A DNA stretch of 64,000 bases. Origin: RUG626 sp051866775. GTDB taxonomy: Bacteria > Bacillota > Clostridia > Oscillospirales > Oscillospiraceae. This document shows, in pieces, positions 16,849 to 25,247 of this stretch. Numbering within the stretch: position 1 is the stretch's first letter; every line of letters begins with the position of its first letter. The notes beneath the pieces are model-generated. The model saw nothing but the letters and a program-made list of their open reading frames with translations, did not search any database and was not told where the DNA came from. The translations under genes were made by a program, and so were the position numbers. The stretch is from contig JBJDXR010000047.1 of NCBI GenBank assembly GCA_051866775.1, forward strand, positions 124,001 to 188,000. The letters are read 5' to 3'.

Positions 16849-17670
16849 GTTTTCTCTCCAAAATATTACGGCCTCCTCAATCCAGCCATCAGCCTGCGTG
16901 TTGAAGCCTTTTCCGAAATTCGCCCCGGCGTCGGCGACAGCACGGAACCTGCACTTTACCCCGCTTTCCGCGAGTCCACGTGCCATAAGCTTCGCTTTTT
17001 GAAAATCAGCTATCTCATCAAGCTCGCCATGGATAATATACACCGGCGGGAAATCATGCAGATCCGCGTGGGACATATTTTGTATATCCACATCTGGAAA
17101 GTGCGCCGAGGCACATATCACCGCCCCCGGTGCGGGCAGTCCATATTCCATGAATCCCATTTTACCAAACGCCCAGCTGTACGCGGCAAGCCCGCCCGCG
17201 CCGAATCCAATAACGGCGTGATCCGGCCTGTTTTTAAGCCGCTCTATACATCCTGCGATCACGCCGTTCTGTCCTTCATTTCCGCATCTCAGGACAGCCG
17301 CATTGTATCCAAGCTTGTCCAATTCATAGGCAATCGGCACGCCGGAGCTTTTAAAAAGAATTGCATCGCTGCCGCCATCCGCTATCACAACAATCTCCGG
17401 CGCGCCAGCGTGCATTTCAAAGCGCAGAACGGTGTTCTCTCCGTCGAGCATATCCAGCACTCGCCCGCCGCTCTTTAACACGCTTGCTATAAGGTTTAAG
17501 GATATCATGGTGTTATACGCCGTCCTTGGGCCGAGGGCCTTTACAGGTCTTTCAGGGTCGATCAGCGCCACGTCAGCCGGCATATATAGCTCCATTATCC
17601 TGCCCATCTCAGGATCCAAATTCTTGAGTGCAAGCAATTCTGAGCACAGGCTGTCCAATGTAAGAGGCAT
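16837..17670 (-). CDS. Degenerate alpha/beta hydrolase paralogue lacking catalytic Ser and His
   Basis: 277 residues, clearly related to the hydrolase at 14836-15855: shared YELDKLGYNAAVL, YIIHGELDE and FNTQADGWIEEAVIFW segments. The elbow reads GFGAGG with Gly157 where Ser is needed, the His is replaced (DAGANFG, Ala250 in place of His), and the oxyanion PGGGY has become ADGGS. Only the Asp (218) remains. The frame is intact with no stop codons, so it is not a decayed gene. It is the last gene of a nine-gene operon, 4 bases after a metallo-hydrolase gene. It is more likely a binding or regulatory pseudoenzyme than a hydrolase. Confidence 0.78.
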   Translation of the reverse strand: MPLTLDSLCSELLALKNLDPEMGRIMELYMPADVALIDPERPVKALGPRTAYNTMISLNLIASVLKSGGRVLDMLDGENTVLRFEMHAGAPEIVVIADGGSDAILFKSSGVPIAYELDKLGYNAAVLRCGNEGQNGVIAGCIERLKNRPDHAVIGFGAGGLAAYSWAFGKMGFMEYGLPAPGAVICASAHFPDVDIQNMSHADLHDFPPVYIIHGELDEIADFQKAKLMARGLAESGVKCRFRAVADAGANFGKGFNTQADGWIEEAVIFWRENKNR

Positions 17671-17674
17671 ACGT

Positions 17675-18604
17675 CTACTCCCTAATATTACCCGGGTCTA
17701 TACTCACAAAGCTGCGTCCCCTGTGCAGCATAACGCGCTTAGTTTGTACCACGTTCGGCAACATTTGGGGCGCGGTCTCTCCAGCCCTGTCCGGCGTAAG
17801 CGGCACTGACTGGCCCCAGAAGCTCGGCATCTCCACAGGACAGATAATGCCCGCCATGGCATCCTCAAGGATCGCGATCGTGTTTTCAAGGCAATCCGGG
17901 TCAAGCGGCGCTCCAAAGGCGCGGAAATCATGATGTCCGTTGTATATACCGTCATATTTGTCGCCCATGGAACGCAGGCGCTTTAAATATTTAAGAGTCG
18001 TTTCCACCGGGACCGCGCCCACCCCCAGGTTAAAGTTGAGGGCGTCGCCGCAGATCAGCGTGCGCGTTATCTCGTCAAGGAACACCATCTCGCCCTTCGT
18101 GTGTCCGGGGCACTCATAGGCAGTGACTATCCTGCCACCGCCAAGATCAAAGCGGTGGCCGTCCTTCAGCGCCCTTAAAACGGGCTTTTTCGCCGTCGCT
18201 TCAGGCTCTCTAAGATCTGTGTTTATGTCATAAGGATAAAGATTGAACATAGTAAAGGGCGCCCCGACCGCCCCTTTATTGCGGCGCGCAATGCGCTCCG
18301 TGTCCCACCGGCGGCGCTCTAGGCTCTGAGGGATGGGCGCATCCATGTCCTTCTCGTTTATCCACAGCTCGTCGAACTGCACCGCGTTTCCTGTATGGTC
18401 AATGTGGCCGTGGGATGCCGCAACGATAAGCGGCTTATCGGTCAGCATCTCCACCGCACCGCGCAGGTCTCCTATGCCCATGCCGCAGTCAATAAGCAGC
18501 GCCTTCTCCTCGCCAATCAGCAAAAACATACTTGCACAGTCAAATTCGTCAATCTCCCACGTGTTTTTTTTGAACTGTACCATCGGAAAAAGCTTTGTCA
18601 GCAT
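17675..18604 (-). CDS. Metallo-beta-lactamase fold hydrolase
   Basis: 309 residues with the metal-binding HGHIDHTG motif (HxHxDH; about residues 64-71), a later GHTKGEMVF His and a C-terminal NGHHD His, the usual dinuclear metal ligands. It hydrolyses an unknown ester, lactone, thioester or amide. No signal peptide. AGGGGG supplies the ribosome site. It lies in the operon between a ferredoxin gene and the pseudohydrolase. Confidence 0.85.
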   Translation of the reverse strand: MLTKLFPMVQFKKNTWEIDEFDCASMFLLIGEEKALLIDCGMGIGDLRGAVEMLTDKPLIVAASHGHIDHTGNAVQFDELWINEKDMDAPIPQSLERRRWDTERIARRNKGAVGAPFTMFNLYPYDINTDLREPEATAKKPVLRALKDGHRFDLGGGRIVTAYECPGHTKGEMVFLDEITRTLICGDALNFNLGVGAVPVETTLKYLKRLRSMGDKYDGIYNGHHDFRAFGAPLDPDCLENTIAILEDAMAGIICPVEMPSFWGQSVPLTPDRAGETAPQMLPNVVQTKRVMLHRGRSFVSIDPGNIRE

Positions 18605-18639
18605 TTTATTTCCCCCTAAAAATAATATATATTATAGCA

Positions 18640-18672
18640 ATTCGGAAGGCCATACGCAAAGGCCTTCCGAAT
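18640..18672 (-). other. Intercistronic hairpin between ferredoxin and metallo-hydrolase genes
   Basis: A perfect 12-bp stem (18640-18651 with 18661-18672) with a 9-base loop. No U-run follows on the minus strand, and a TATAAT sequence lies just downstream. It may stabilise or process the operon mRNA rather than terminate it. Confidence 0.55.
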
Positions 18673-18682
18673 CATTTAAAAT

Positions 18683-18919
18683 TTAATTCTTTACGTCAGG
18701 TGCATCGATAAACACGACCATATCCTGAACCGGAAGCCTGATGCGCAGAGCCTTTGCGGGACACTCAATGACGCAGGCGTTGCAGTGCCAGCACTCCTCA
18801 GGGTATTTCACCATCGGAGGTCTATCGCTCTTTTCCTGTCTTCCAAAAACATCAAGCGGACAAATATCGACGCAATGATAGCAGGATATACATTTTTTCT
18901 TATTGATTACTGGCGGCAT
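18683..18919 (-). CDS. 2x[4Fe-4S] ferredoxin subunit, AprB-like
   Basis: A 78-residue protein with two cluster motifs: CISCYHCVDICP (about 10-21) and CWHCNACVIECP (about 43-54), like a bacterial-type ferredoxin or the N-terminal part of AprB. Its start follows directly after the flavoprotein stop (the two genes abut), so it is very likely the electron-transfer subunit of that enzyme. It lacks the C-terminal extension of true adenylylsulfate reductase beta subunits. Confidence 0.85.
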   Translation of the reverse strand: MPPVINKKKCISCYHCVDICPLDVFGRQEKSDRPPMVKYPEECWHCNACVIECPAKALRIRLPVQDMVVFIDAPDVKN

Positions 18920-20617
18920 TTATCTCACCTCCTCTAATTTAACTGCCGGACGTAAGCCTGTCACGGGCTTACCGTCGACCTTCTGAATAGTCATAAACAT
19001 GCCGTCATACTTATGGTCGGCCTCGGGATAGTCTATACGTTTATGCTTGCGGTTTGATTCCCGGCGCTCCTTGGAGGAAGTGAGCACCAGCTTTGCAAGC
19101 TTGAGCATTTTTTCCACCTCAAGAGCGCGCATAAGCTCATGTCCGTCCTCGCAGTGTACTGTCTCGGATTTTTTAACTATACGCTCAAGATGCTTCTCTC
19201 CGACTTCAATGAGATGCTCGCTGGTGCCATCGGTGTTGCAGTATTCGTTCATCGTCCAGCCGAGGGCCTGCTGGATCTCTTTCCAGTCCGGCGCTCCGGT
19301 CCCGGCTTCGCCTGACAGAAGCTTTTCGCAATGCTCAGCGTAGGCCCTGACCTTCGGGTCGTTCTCTGCGTCGATATTCACCTTTGATCTGCTGTATTCA
19401 GCCGCGTTCCTGCCCGCGATATTTCCGGACACGGCCGCGAAGCTTATCCCGCCGATGGCATTTCCTATTTCCTGGCCGGAGGCATACAGTCCCTTTACCG
19501 TCGTCTCCGCCTTAGTGTTGCAGTCGATCCCCTGTATCGCCTGATCGGCCTGAGCAAGGTGGCGGTCAAATTGGATCATGTGCTTGCGGAAGTCAAAGCC
19601 CTCGTCATCAAGATGATCAAGGGTGCCGGCGTTGCCCTCGTGCTCAAGGCCCCACCTTGTAAATTCGATATCATAGTCTGAGTTGTTCTTGAAATTCATG
19701 AAGAGAGGCTCGCCCTTTTTTCTTGCCTCAGGGAAGATGGTCGGATCGTTATCCGCGGCGTAATCACCATATTCCCAGCCCGGAAATTTGTCGTATTTAA
19801 CGACCGGATTTCCCTCTATATCCGTATAAAGGCCCACCCATGTGGATTTTCCGCCGCGGTGCATAAACTTGATGCCCATACCGCGTCCGTTATTTTCGAC
19901 GTTCACAAGCCTTGCGCCTGCTTCATACGCCGCGACCATGCCCTCGCCGCCGCTGGCGGGGCAGCTTGCCATATTGAAAAGGCCCATGCCGCCCATGCAG
20001 TTATATATACGGGCCGTGCGTCCGGAGGCCAGGACAACGCTCTTGCAGCGCACCACCTGCAATCCCGGCTCATCCTGAGAGAGGTCAAGGCAGATAGCGC
20101 CGCAGATTGCTCCCTCATCATCGGTTATCAGGTCCACGAACGGATGGTGGTTAAGTATTTTAACGCCGCGTTTAAGTGCCTGCTTTGTAAGCACGGGCTT
20201 CTGCGTCTGGCCTGCATACTTAAGATGTACGCCCATCTGTCCCGGGGCGTGGTGTCCGGCATATTCCCAAGTTCCGTGGGGCCGCATGGGAATACCCCAC
20301 TCCTCCCATTCCTTGCAGCGGTCCCAGCTCTCCTCGGCGTAGACCTTTATCCAGTCCATGTCATGGAGGCCGCGCATCTCCTGTGCGACCTCTATCAAAT
20401 TCTTGAGATAATTCTCTGAAGTTCCAAAGACCTCCGGGACATAGCACTGGAAGTGGTCATTTCCGGTAGCCCCGTTGCCGCTGCGTATCGTGTTTGCCTT
20501 TTCTCCAACTATCACATTCGCGCCCTTGTCCGCCGCGGCTATCGCCGCACTAAGCCCGGCGATGCCTCCCCCGGCAACAAAAACGTCACATTCAAGGGTT
20601 TCGTTGATCCTGAACAT
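18920..20617 (-). CDS. FAD-dependent reductase, AprA/fumarate-reductase flavoprotein family
   Basis: 565 residues. An N-terminal FAD-binding Rossmann motif (GGGIAGLSAA, residues 16-25, with acidic end GEKAN), the family GNGATGNDHFQCY region, an SGGEGMVAAYEAGARLVNVE segment and YASGQEIGNAIGGISFAAVSGNIAGRNAAEY near residue 410 identify the succinate dehydrogenase/fumarate reductase/AprA superfamily. No signal peptide, so cytoplasmic. Paired with the ferredoxin, it should transfer electrons to or from an unknown substrate. Its place behind a peptide-type importer argues against sulfate reduction; no sat, aprM or dsr genes are present. Confidence 0.8.
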   Translation of the reverse strand: MFRINETLECDVFVAGGGIAGLSAAIAAADKGANVIVGEKANTIRSGNGATGNDHFQCYVPEVFGTSENYLKNLIEVAQEMRGLHDMDWIKVYAEESWDRCKEWEEWGIPMRPHGTWEYAGHHAPGQMGVHLKYAGQTQKPVLTKQALKRGVKILNHHPFVDLITDDEGAICGAICLDLSQDEPGLQVVRCKSVVLASGRTARIYNCMGGMGLFNMASCPASGGEGMVAAYEAGARLVNVENNGRGMGIKFMHRGGKSTWVGLYTDIEGNPVVKYDKFPGWEYGDYAADNDPTIFPEARKKGEPLFMNFKNNSDYDIEFTRWGLEHEGNAGTLDHLDDEGFDFRKHMIQFDRHLAQADQAIQGIDCNTKAETTVKGLYASGQEIGNAIGGISFAAVSGNIAGRNAAEYSRSKVNIDAENDPKVRAYAEHCEKLLSGEAGTGAPDWKEIQQALGWTMNEYCNTDGTSEHLIEVGEKHLERIVKKSETVHCEDGHELMRALEVEKMLKLAKLVLTSSKERRESNRKHKRIDYPEADHKYDGMFMTIQKVDGKPVTGLRPAVKLEEVR

Positions 20618-20681
20618 TTCTTCCCCACCTTATCATATATTATATTTTACTTAAGATCCCGTAGTATGATTTGCCGTGGAA

Positions 20682-22343
20682 TCAATCGTCTATCAGCCAT
20701 GTCGCATCGGCGGTGTATTCCCAGTTGCCGCACAGCGGGCAGCTGTTTGCAACAGTGGGATTTTCAATTCCGACCTTGTTTACATGCCAAGCCGCTGTAT
20801 AAGCAAGAGCGTAGTTTGCACATTCATCCACAACGATGTCGTACGCTTTTTCAGTCAGCACAGGGTCGCCATTTTTAAGGGCGTCTTCAAAGTATCTCTG
20901 ATACTCCTCGTTTTTCCATCCGCCGCGGACAGTCCCGTTTGCATTGAGCAAATTGTAGAAGTAAAACAGGATCGTTCCCGCGTTCTGAGCGTTCTGGTTC
21001 ACGCACATATCCCAGCCGTCCGCACCGGTATTAATGATACTAGTGATGTTGCTGGCGTCTACCTCTTCAAGCTCGACGGTTATGCCCACTGCGCTGAGCT
21101 GGTCCTGAATGATTTGTGCTACAAGGCCATGTCCTGAGGAATAAATGCAGTGGAGCGTCAGCTCTCCTGCCTTGTACCCCGCCGCGGCAAGGTGCTCAGC
21201 AGCCTTATCCAGGTCATAGGGGTACTGCTCGATGTTGGGATCATACTCGGCTGTCATCGGGCAGGCAAGCTGCGTTGCCGCTGTGAACATGCCGTCAAAA
21301 GCGCCGATGTTTACTTCCTCGGTGTTTATCGCATAAGCCACCGCTCTTCTCAGATCCGCGTTCTGCATCACGGAATTTGCGGTGCTGTTGAAATAGAGCA
21401 TCCTTGTGATGGAGGTGTTCGTATAGAATGCCACGCAGGAATCGTCATTCTGGTACATGGACAACGCGCTCGTGGGGCAATAGAACATCGCGTCGATAGT
21501 TCCGGCGTCAAATTCAACGGTCCTCTGGGTCTCATCGGGAATGATCTTCACTTTGATCTTATCAACATTCTGGTTGTACCTGATCGCGCCATCCGCCACG
21601 TTCTCGTCGGTCATCCAATAGTTCTCATTGACCGCAAGCGTAAGCTCAGTTCCGGCCGTATATGACTCAACAACATATGTTCCGAGTCCGACAACGTTCT
21701 TTTCCATGTTGTCCCCGCTCGCTTCAAAGGCGGCCTGAGTGACCATGTTTATGCTGGCAAGGTTATCATAAACAAGAATATTTCCGGTTTTAAACGCTAT
21801 ATCGATCGTATATTCATCGACTATCTTTATATTGTCATAATCAAAGGCGTTCGTCTTTGCGCCGACCGCCGCGGAATCCTTGGCCTGATTAAAGCAGAAG
21901 AGTATGTCGCTTGTGGTGAAGTGGTTGCCCTCGGAATCAAATATGTTATCGTAGATCGTACACTCAAGCACTGTGTCGCTTATCCACTCATAGTCCTTTA
22001 CTAAAAACGGCTGGATGGTGCCGTCTTCAACATACTCAAAGAGCCTTTCGTGGATATTGAGCGATACTAAGGTCACAGCGGAGTTCTGGCCTGTCCACGG
22101 GTTAAGCGTGCCCACATCCATCTCCGCCTGGATCGTGATGGAGGTCGTCTTTCCCTCGGGGACTACAAGCCCGCCCGGAAGGACCCGGTCATTGGAGGAC
22201 GCGTCTTGTCCGCCGGAGCCGTCCTGCTGGCCGTTAGAATTCTTGTTTGAGTCGTCTGTGGTCGTCTTGCCGCAGGCAGCCAGCGCAAGCACCAAAACTA
22301 GCGCCAAAAGCAATGCTAAAACCTTTTTTACGTTTCTTTTCAT
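20682..22343 (-). CDS. ABC transporter substrate-binding lipoprotein (peptide/nickel type)
   Basis: 553 residues. A lipoprotein signal (MKRNVKKVLALL... LAACGK, Cys24) is followed by a Ser/Asn/Gly-rich linker and an SBP_bac_5 domain (TIQAEMDVGTLNPWTGQNSAV, later YDLDKAAEHLAAAGYKAGEL). Such proteins bind oligopeptides, nickel chelates, glutathione or other compounds outside the membrane. It is encoded directly after the two ATPases, unusually placed fifth in the operon. Ligand unknown. Confidence 0.9.
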   Translation of the reverse strand: MKRNVKKVLALLLALVLVLALAACGKTTTDDSNKNSNGQQDGSGGQDASSNDRVLPGGLVVPEGKTTSITIQAEMDVGTLNPWTGQNSAVTLVSLNIHERLFEYVEDGTIQPFLVKDYEWISDTVLECTIYDNIFDSEGNHFTTSDILFCFNQAKDSAAVGAKTNAFDYDNIKIVDEYTIDIAFKTGNILVYDNLASINMVTQAAFEASGDNMEKNVVGLGTYVVESYTAGTELTLAVNENYWMTDENVADGAIRYNQNVDKIKVKIIPDETQRTVEFDAGTIDAMFYCPTSALSMYQNDDSCVAFYTNTSITRMLYFNSTANSVMQNADLRRAVAYAINTEEVNIGAFDGMFTAATQLACPMTAEYDPNIEQYPYDLDKAAEHLAAAGYKAGELTLHCIYSSGHGLVAQIIQDQLSAVGITVELEEVDASNITSIINTGADGWDMCVNQNAQNAGTILFYFYNLLNANGTVRGGWKNEEYQRYFEDALKNGDPVLTEKAYDIVVDECANYALAYTAAWHVNKVGIENPTVANSCPLCGNWEYTADATWLIDD

Positions 22344-22394
22344 TTTTTGCTTCCTTTCATTTATTTTGAACCCAAACGGGTTAAATCCTGCAAT

Positions 22395-23342
22395 TCAGTT
22401 TATTCCTTCGGCCCTGCAGCACGCCACAAAATGCCCCGGCTTTATCTCTCTGAGGGACTGCGGCTGTGAGCACGCCTCCGTGGCATGGGGACATCTGCCC
22501 GCAAAACGGCAGCCAGGCTTTGGATTTATAGGTGACGTGACCTCGCCCTTAAGAAGTATCCGGTTTACCGGTACATGTATATCCGGAACAGGTATGGCTG
22601 ACAGGAGGGCCTTTGTGTATGGATGGACAGGCGTTTCAAAAAGCTCATCCGTGTCGCAGAATTCCACTACCTGTCCCAAATACATAACGCAGATCTCGTT
22701 TGAAAGATGAGACACCACCGAAAGGTCGTGGGTTATAAACACATATGTAAGGCTCATCTCATCCTGCAGGTCCTGCAGCAGATTGAGTACCTGTGCCTGA
22801 ATGGACACATCCAGCGCGGAAACCGGCTCGTCGCAGATAACAAGCTCAGGCTTTATCGCCAACGCGCGCGCAATGCCGATCCTCTGACGGCGGCCGCCGT
22901 CAAGCTCGTGTGGATACGAGTTCCTTATTCGCCTGTCTATGCCCACAAGCTGCATTATCTCGTTCGTCCGTTCGTCTATCTCCGCCTTGGAAAATCTGCC
23001 CGCGATTTCCAGCGGCTCGCGAACCGTCTCTCTTGCGGTCATGCGCGGGTTAAGGGAGGAATACGGATCCTGAAATATCAGCTGCATGTGCTCTCTAAGC
23101 TCACCAAGCTTTTTGCAGGATACGTTCGTGATATCCTCACCGTTAAAAAATATTTGTCCCGAGGTGCTTTCGATCAGATGGATTATCGTTCTACCGAGGG
23201 TCGACTTGCCGCAGCCTGATTCGCCGACAACTCCAAGGGTTTTTCCGCGCTTTATCGAAAAGGAAACATCATCTACCGCATGACACATACCGCGGGGAGT
23301 TTTGAAATATTTCTTCAGATTTTTCAGTTCAACGATGTTCAT
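22395..23342 (-). CDS. OppF/DppF-type ABC transporter ATP-binding protein
   Basis: About 315 residues. Walker A GESGCGKST, Walker B VICDEPVSALD and the C-terminal oligopeptide-family extension with CRFAGRCPHATEAC (Cys-rich, 4Fe-4S-like in some members). The signature motif is altered: LDGGRRQR rather than LSGGQRQR. The start is ATG 23342, which overlaps the preceding ATPase stop (ATGA); a longer reading is not needed because AAAGGAG precedes this ATG. Confidence 0.9.
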   Translation of the reverse strand: MNIVELKNLKKYFKTPRGMCHAVDDVSFSIKRGKTLGVVGESGCGKSTLGRTIIHLIESTSGQIFFNGEDITNVSCKKLGELREHMQLIFQDPYSSLNPRMTARETVREPLEIAGRFSKAEIDERTNEIMQLVGIDRRIRNSYPHELDGGRRQRIGIARALAIKPELVICDEPVSALDVSIQAQVLNLLQDLQDEMSLTYVFITHDLSVVSHLSNEICVMYLGQVVEFCDTDELFETPVHPYTKALLSAIPVPDIHVPVNRILLKGEVTSPINPKPGCRFAGRCPHATEACSQPQSLREIKPGHFVACCRAEGIN

Positions 23343-24328
23343 CTCTTCACGCTCCTTTCGGCTGCACAGCATCTTGTGTAGTGTCCCGGCGCTATTTCCA
23401 CCAGTTCCGGTTCACGCTCCAAGCACGCCGGCGTGGCGAAGGCGCAGCGCGGGTTGAATTTGCACCCTCTCGGCAGATTAGTGGGATCGGGTATCGCCCC
23501 ATCTATCGGGGTGAGACGCTTGACCTTCACTCCAAGCTTCGGCAGCGCGTCAAACAGTCCCACTGTGTAAGGATGCCGGCTGTGGTCGAATATGTCCTCG
23601 GCGCTTCCGATCTCAACTATCTCTCCGGCATATATTATCGCCACCCTGTCGCACATGGAGGCCACAATGCCAAGATCGTGAGTGATAAGGATCATCGAGG
23701 TGTTGAACTGCTCGCGCAGCTTATGCATCATGTCCAGCACTTGTGCCTGAATGGTCACATCAAGCGCCGTTGTAGGCTCATCCGCGATAAGCAGCTCCGG
23801 ATTGCACGCCAGCGCCATGGCAATAACCACGCGCTGCTTCATCCCTCCGGAAAACTGGTGGGGATACTCGTCAAACCGTTCCGCCGGGATCCCGACAAGC
23901 TCCAACATCTCCATGGCACGCTTGTCCGCGTTTTTGCCCGTACATTTTTCATGTATTCTGATGACCTCCGAGATTTGTTTTCCTATCGTGAACATCGGAT
24001 TGAGCGCGGTCATCGGGTCCTGGAATATCATGGATATTTCCTTGCCGCGTATGCGCCGCACATGGCTCTCCTGCATTTTCACAAGGTCCTGTCCCTTATA
24101 CAGTATCTCGCCTCCGCATATCTTCGCCGGGGGAACAGGAAGTATCTGCAGTATCGACCGCGCTATGGTCGTCTTGCCCGCTCCCGTCTCGCCTACCAGC
24201 CCAAGCGTTTCGCCGGCGTTAAGTGTAAACGATATTTTGTTTGCGGCATGCACAGTCTCTTCACTTGTAACGTACTGGACTGTCAAATCCTTTATTTCGA
24301 GAAGAAGCTTATCGTTGTGCTTTTCCAT
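23339..24328 (-). CDS. OppD/DppD-type ABC transporter ATP-binding protein
   Basis: 329 residues with Walker A GETGAGKTT, signature FSGGMKQR, Walker B LLIADEPTTALD and the family C-terminal CKFNPRCAFATPAC motif. It forms a heterodimer with the following OppF-type subunit to drive uptake. Thirteen bases separate it from the upstream permease gene. Confidence 0.92.
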   Translation of the reverse strand: MEKHNDKLLLEIKDLTVQYVTSEETVHAANKISFTLNAGETLGLVGETGAGKTTIARSILQILPVPPAKICGGEILYKGQDLVKMQESHVRRIRGKEISMIFQDPMTALNPMFTIGKQISEVIRIHEKCTGKNADKRAMEMLELVGIPAERFDEYPHQFSGGMKQRVVIAMALACNPELLIADEPTTALDVTIQAQVLDMMHKLREQFNTSMILITHDLGIVASMCDRVAIIYAGEIVEIGSAEDIFDHSRHPYTVGLFDALPKLGVKVKRLTPIDGAIPDPTNLPRGCKFNPRCAFATPACLEREPELVEIAPGHYTRCCAAERSVKR

Positions 24329-24341
24329 ATGTCTCTCCCCC

Positions 24342-25247
24342 TCAGTTTTTCATCTTTGGATCCATTGCGTCACGCAATCCATCGCCAAGCATATTCACCG
24401 AAAAAACAACGAGCATTATACAAACCGCCGGCCAGATGCATTGCATAGGAGCAGTTCTTAAATATGTACGCCCGGCGGAGACCATCGCTCCCCACTCCGC
24501 CTCGGGAGGGAGTATTCCCAGTCCGACAAAGCTCAGGCTCGCGGCTGACATGATGGAACCGGAGACGCGCATAGTGAACTGTACGATCATCGGCGAGGCG
24601 GCATTAGGCAGAACATGCTTAAAGATGATGCGTTTCTCGCTTGCGTTTATCGACTTGGCCGCTTCAACATAATCGCTGCCCTTTTCCGTCATACACGACG
24701 CCCTTGCCATTCTTGCAAACATCGGCATCCCGGCTATTGCGATGGCAATTATCGTATTTATGTAGCCTGTACCCAGAACCGCGGAAATTGTTATCGCCAT
24801 CATCATGCTGGGTATAGCTTGAAACACGTCGAGCACCCGCATTATAACGTTGTCTAATTTGCCGCCGTAATATCCAGCGATAAGGCCGATAATGCACCCG
24901 ATTATCGCCGAGGTGCACGTCGCCGCAAAACCAACAATAAGAGAATTTCTCCCTCCGTAGAGCAGCCTGCTGAAGGTGTCGCGGCCCAAGGTGTCTGTAC
25001 CGAGCCAGTGCTCCGAAGTTGACGGGCTGTTTTTATTGTATAAATCCTGATCCAGATAATTATACGGGGCGATAACCGGCGCGAAAACCGATGCAAGTAT
25101 TATCACTATAAGCAATATCCCGCCGATCACCGACGATTTCCTTCTCAGAAAACGTTTAAATACAAGCCGGAACTGGCTTTCCTTTTTCACTTCCACGGTG
25201 TTGTCTTCTGTATGAAATGCAACATTCGGATTCTGATTATCCATCAC
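24342..25247 (-). CDS. OppC/DppC-type ABC transporter permease
   Basis: 301 residues with an N-terminal OppC-N region, about six membrane helices and the EAA loop (EAAKSINASEKRIIFKHVLPN) that contacts the ATPases. HWLGTDTLGRDTFSRLLYGGR is the family signature. The start overlaps the stop of the OppB-type gene by 4 bases. Confidence 0.92.
   Translation of the reverse strand: MMDNQNPNVAFHTEDNTVEVKKESQFRLVFKRFLRRKSSVIGGILLIVIILASVFAPVIAPYNYLDQDLYNKNSPSTSEHWLGTDTLGRDTFSRLLYGGRNSLIVGFAATCTSAIIGCIIGLIAGYYGGKLDNVIMRVLDVFQAIPSMMMAITISAVLGTGYINTIIAIAIAGMPMFARMARASCMTEKGSDYVEAAKSINASEKRIIFKHVLPNAASPMIVQFTMRVSGSIMSAASLSFVGLGILPPEAEWGAMVSAGRTYLRTAPMQCIWPAVCIMLVVFSVNMLGDGLRDAMDPKMKN

Noticed and set aside
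18920..20617. True adenylylsulfate reductase AprA
   Set aside because: No sat, apr-type extended beta subunit, qmo or dsr genes occur nearby, and the gene sits behind a peptide-type importer; only a family-level call is justified.
23381..24448. 355-codon plus-strand frame opposite the OppD-type ATPase gene
   Set aside because: The minus-strand frame has full ABC motifs; the plus frame reads as an Arg/His-rich shadow.
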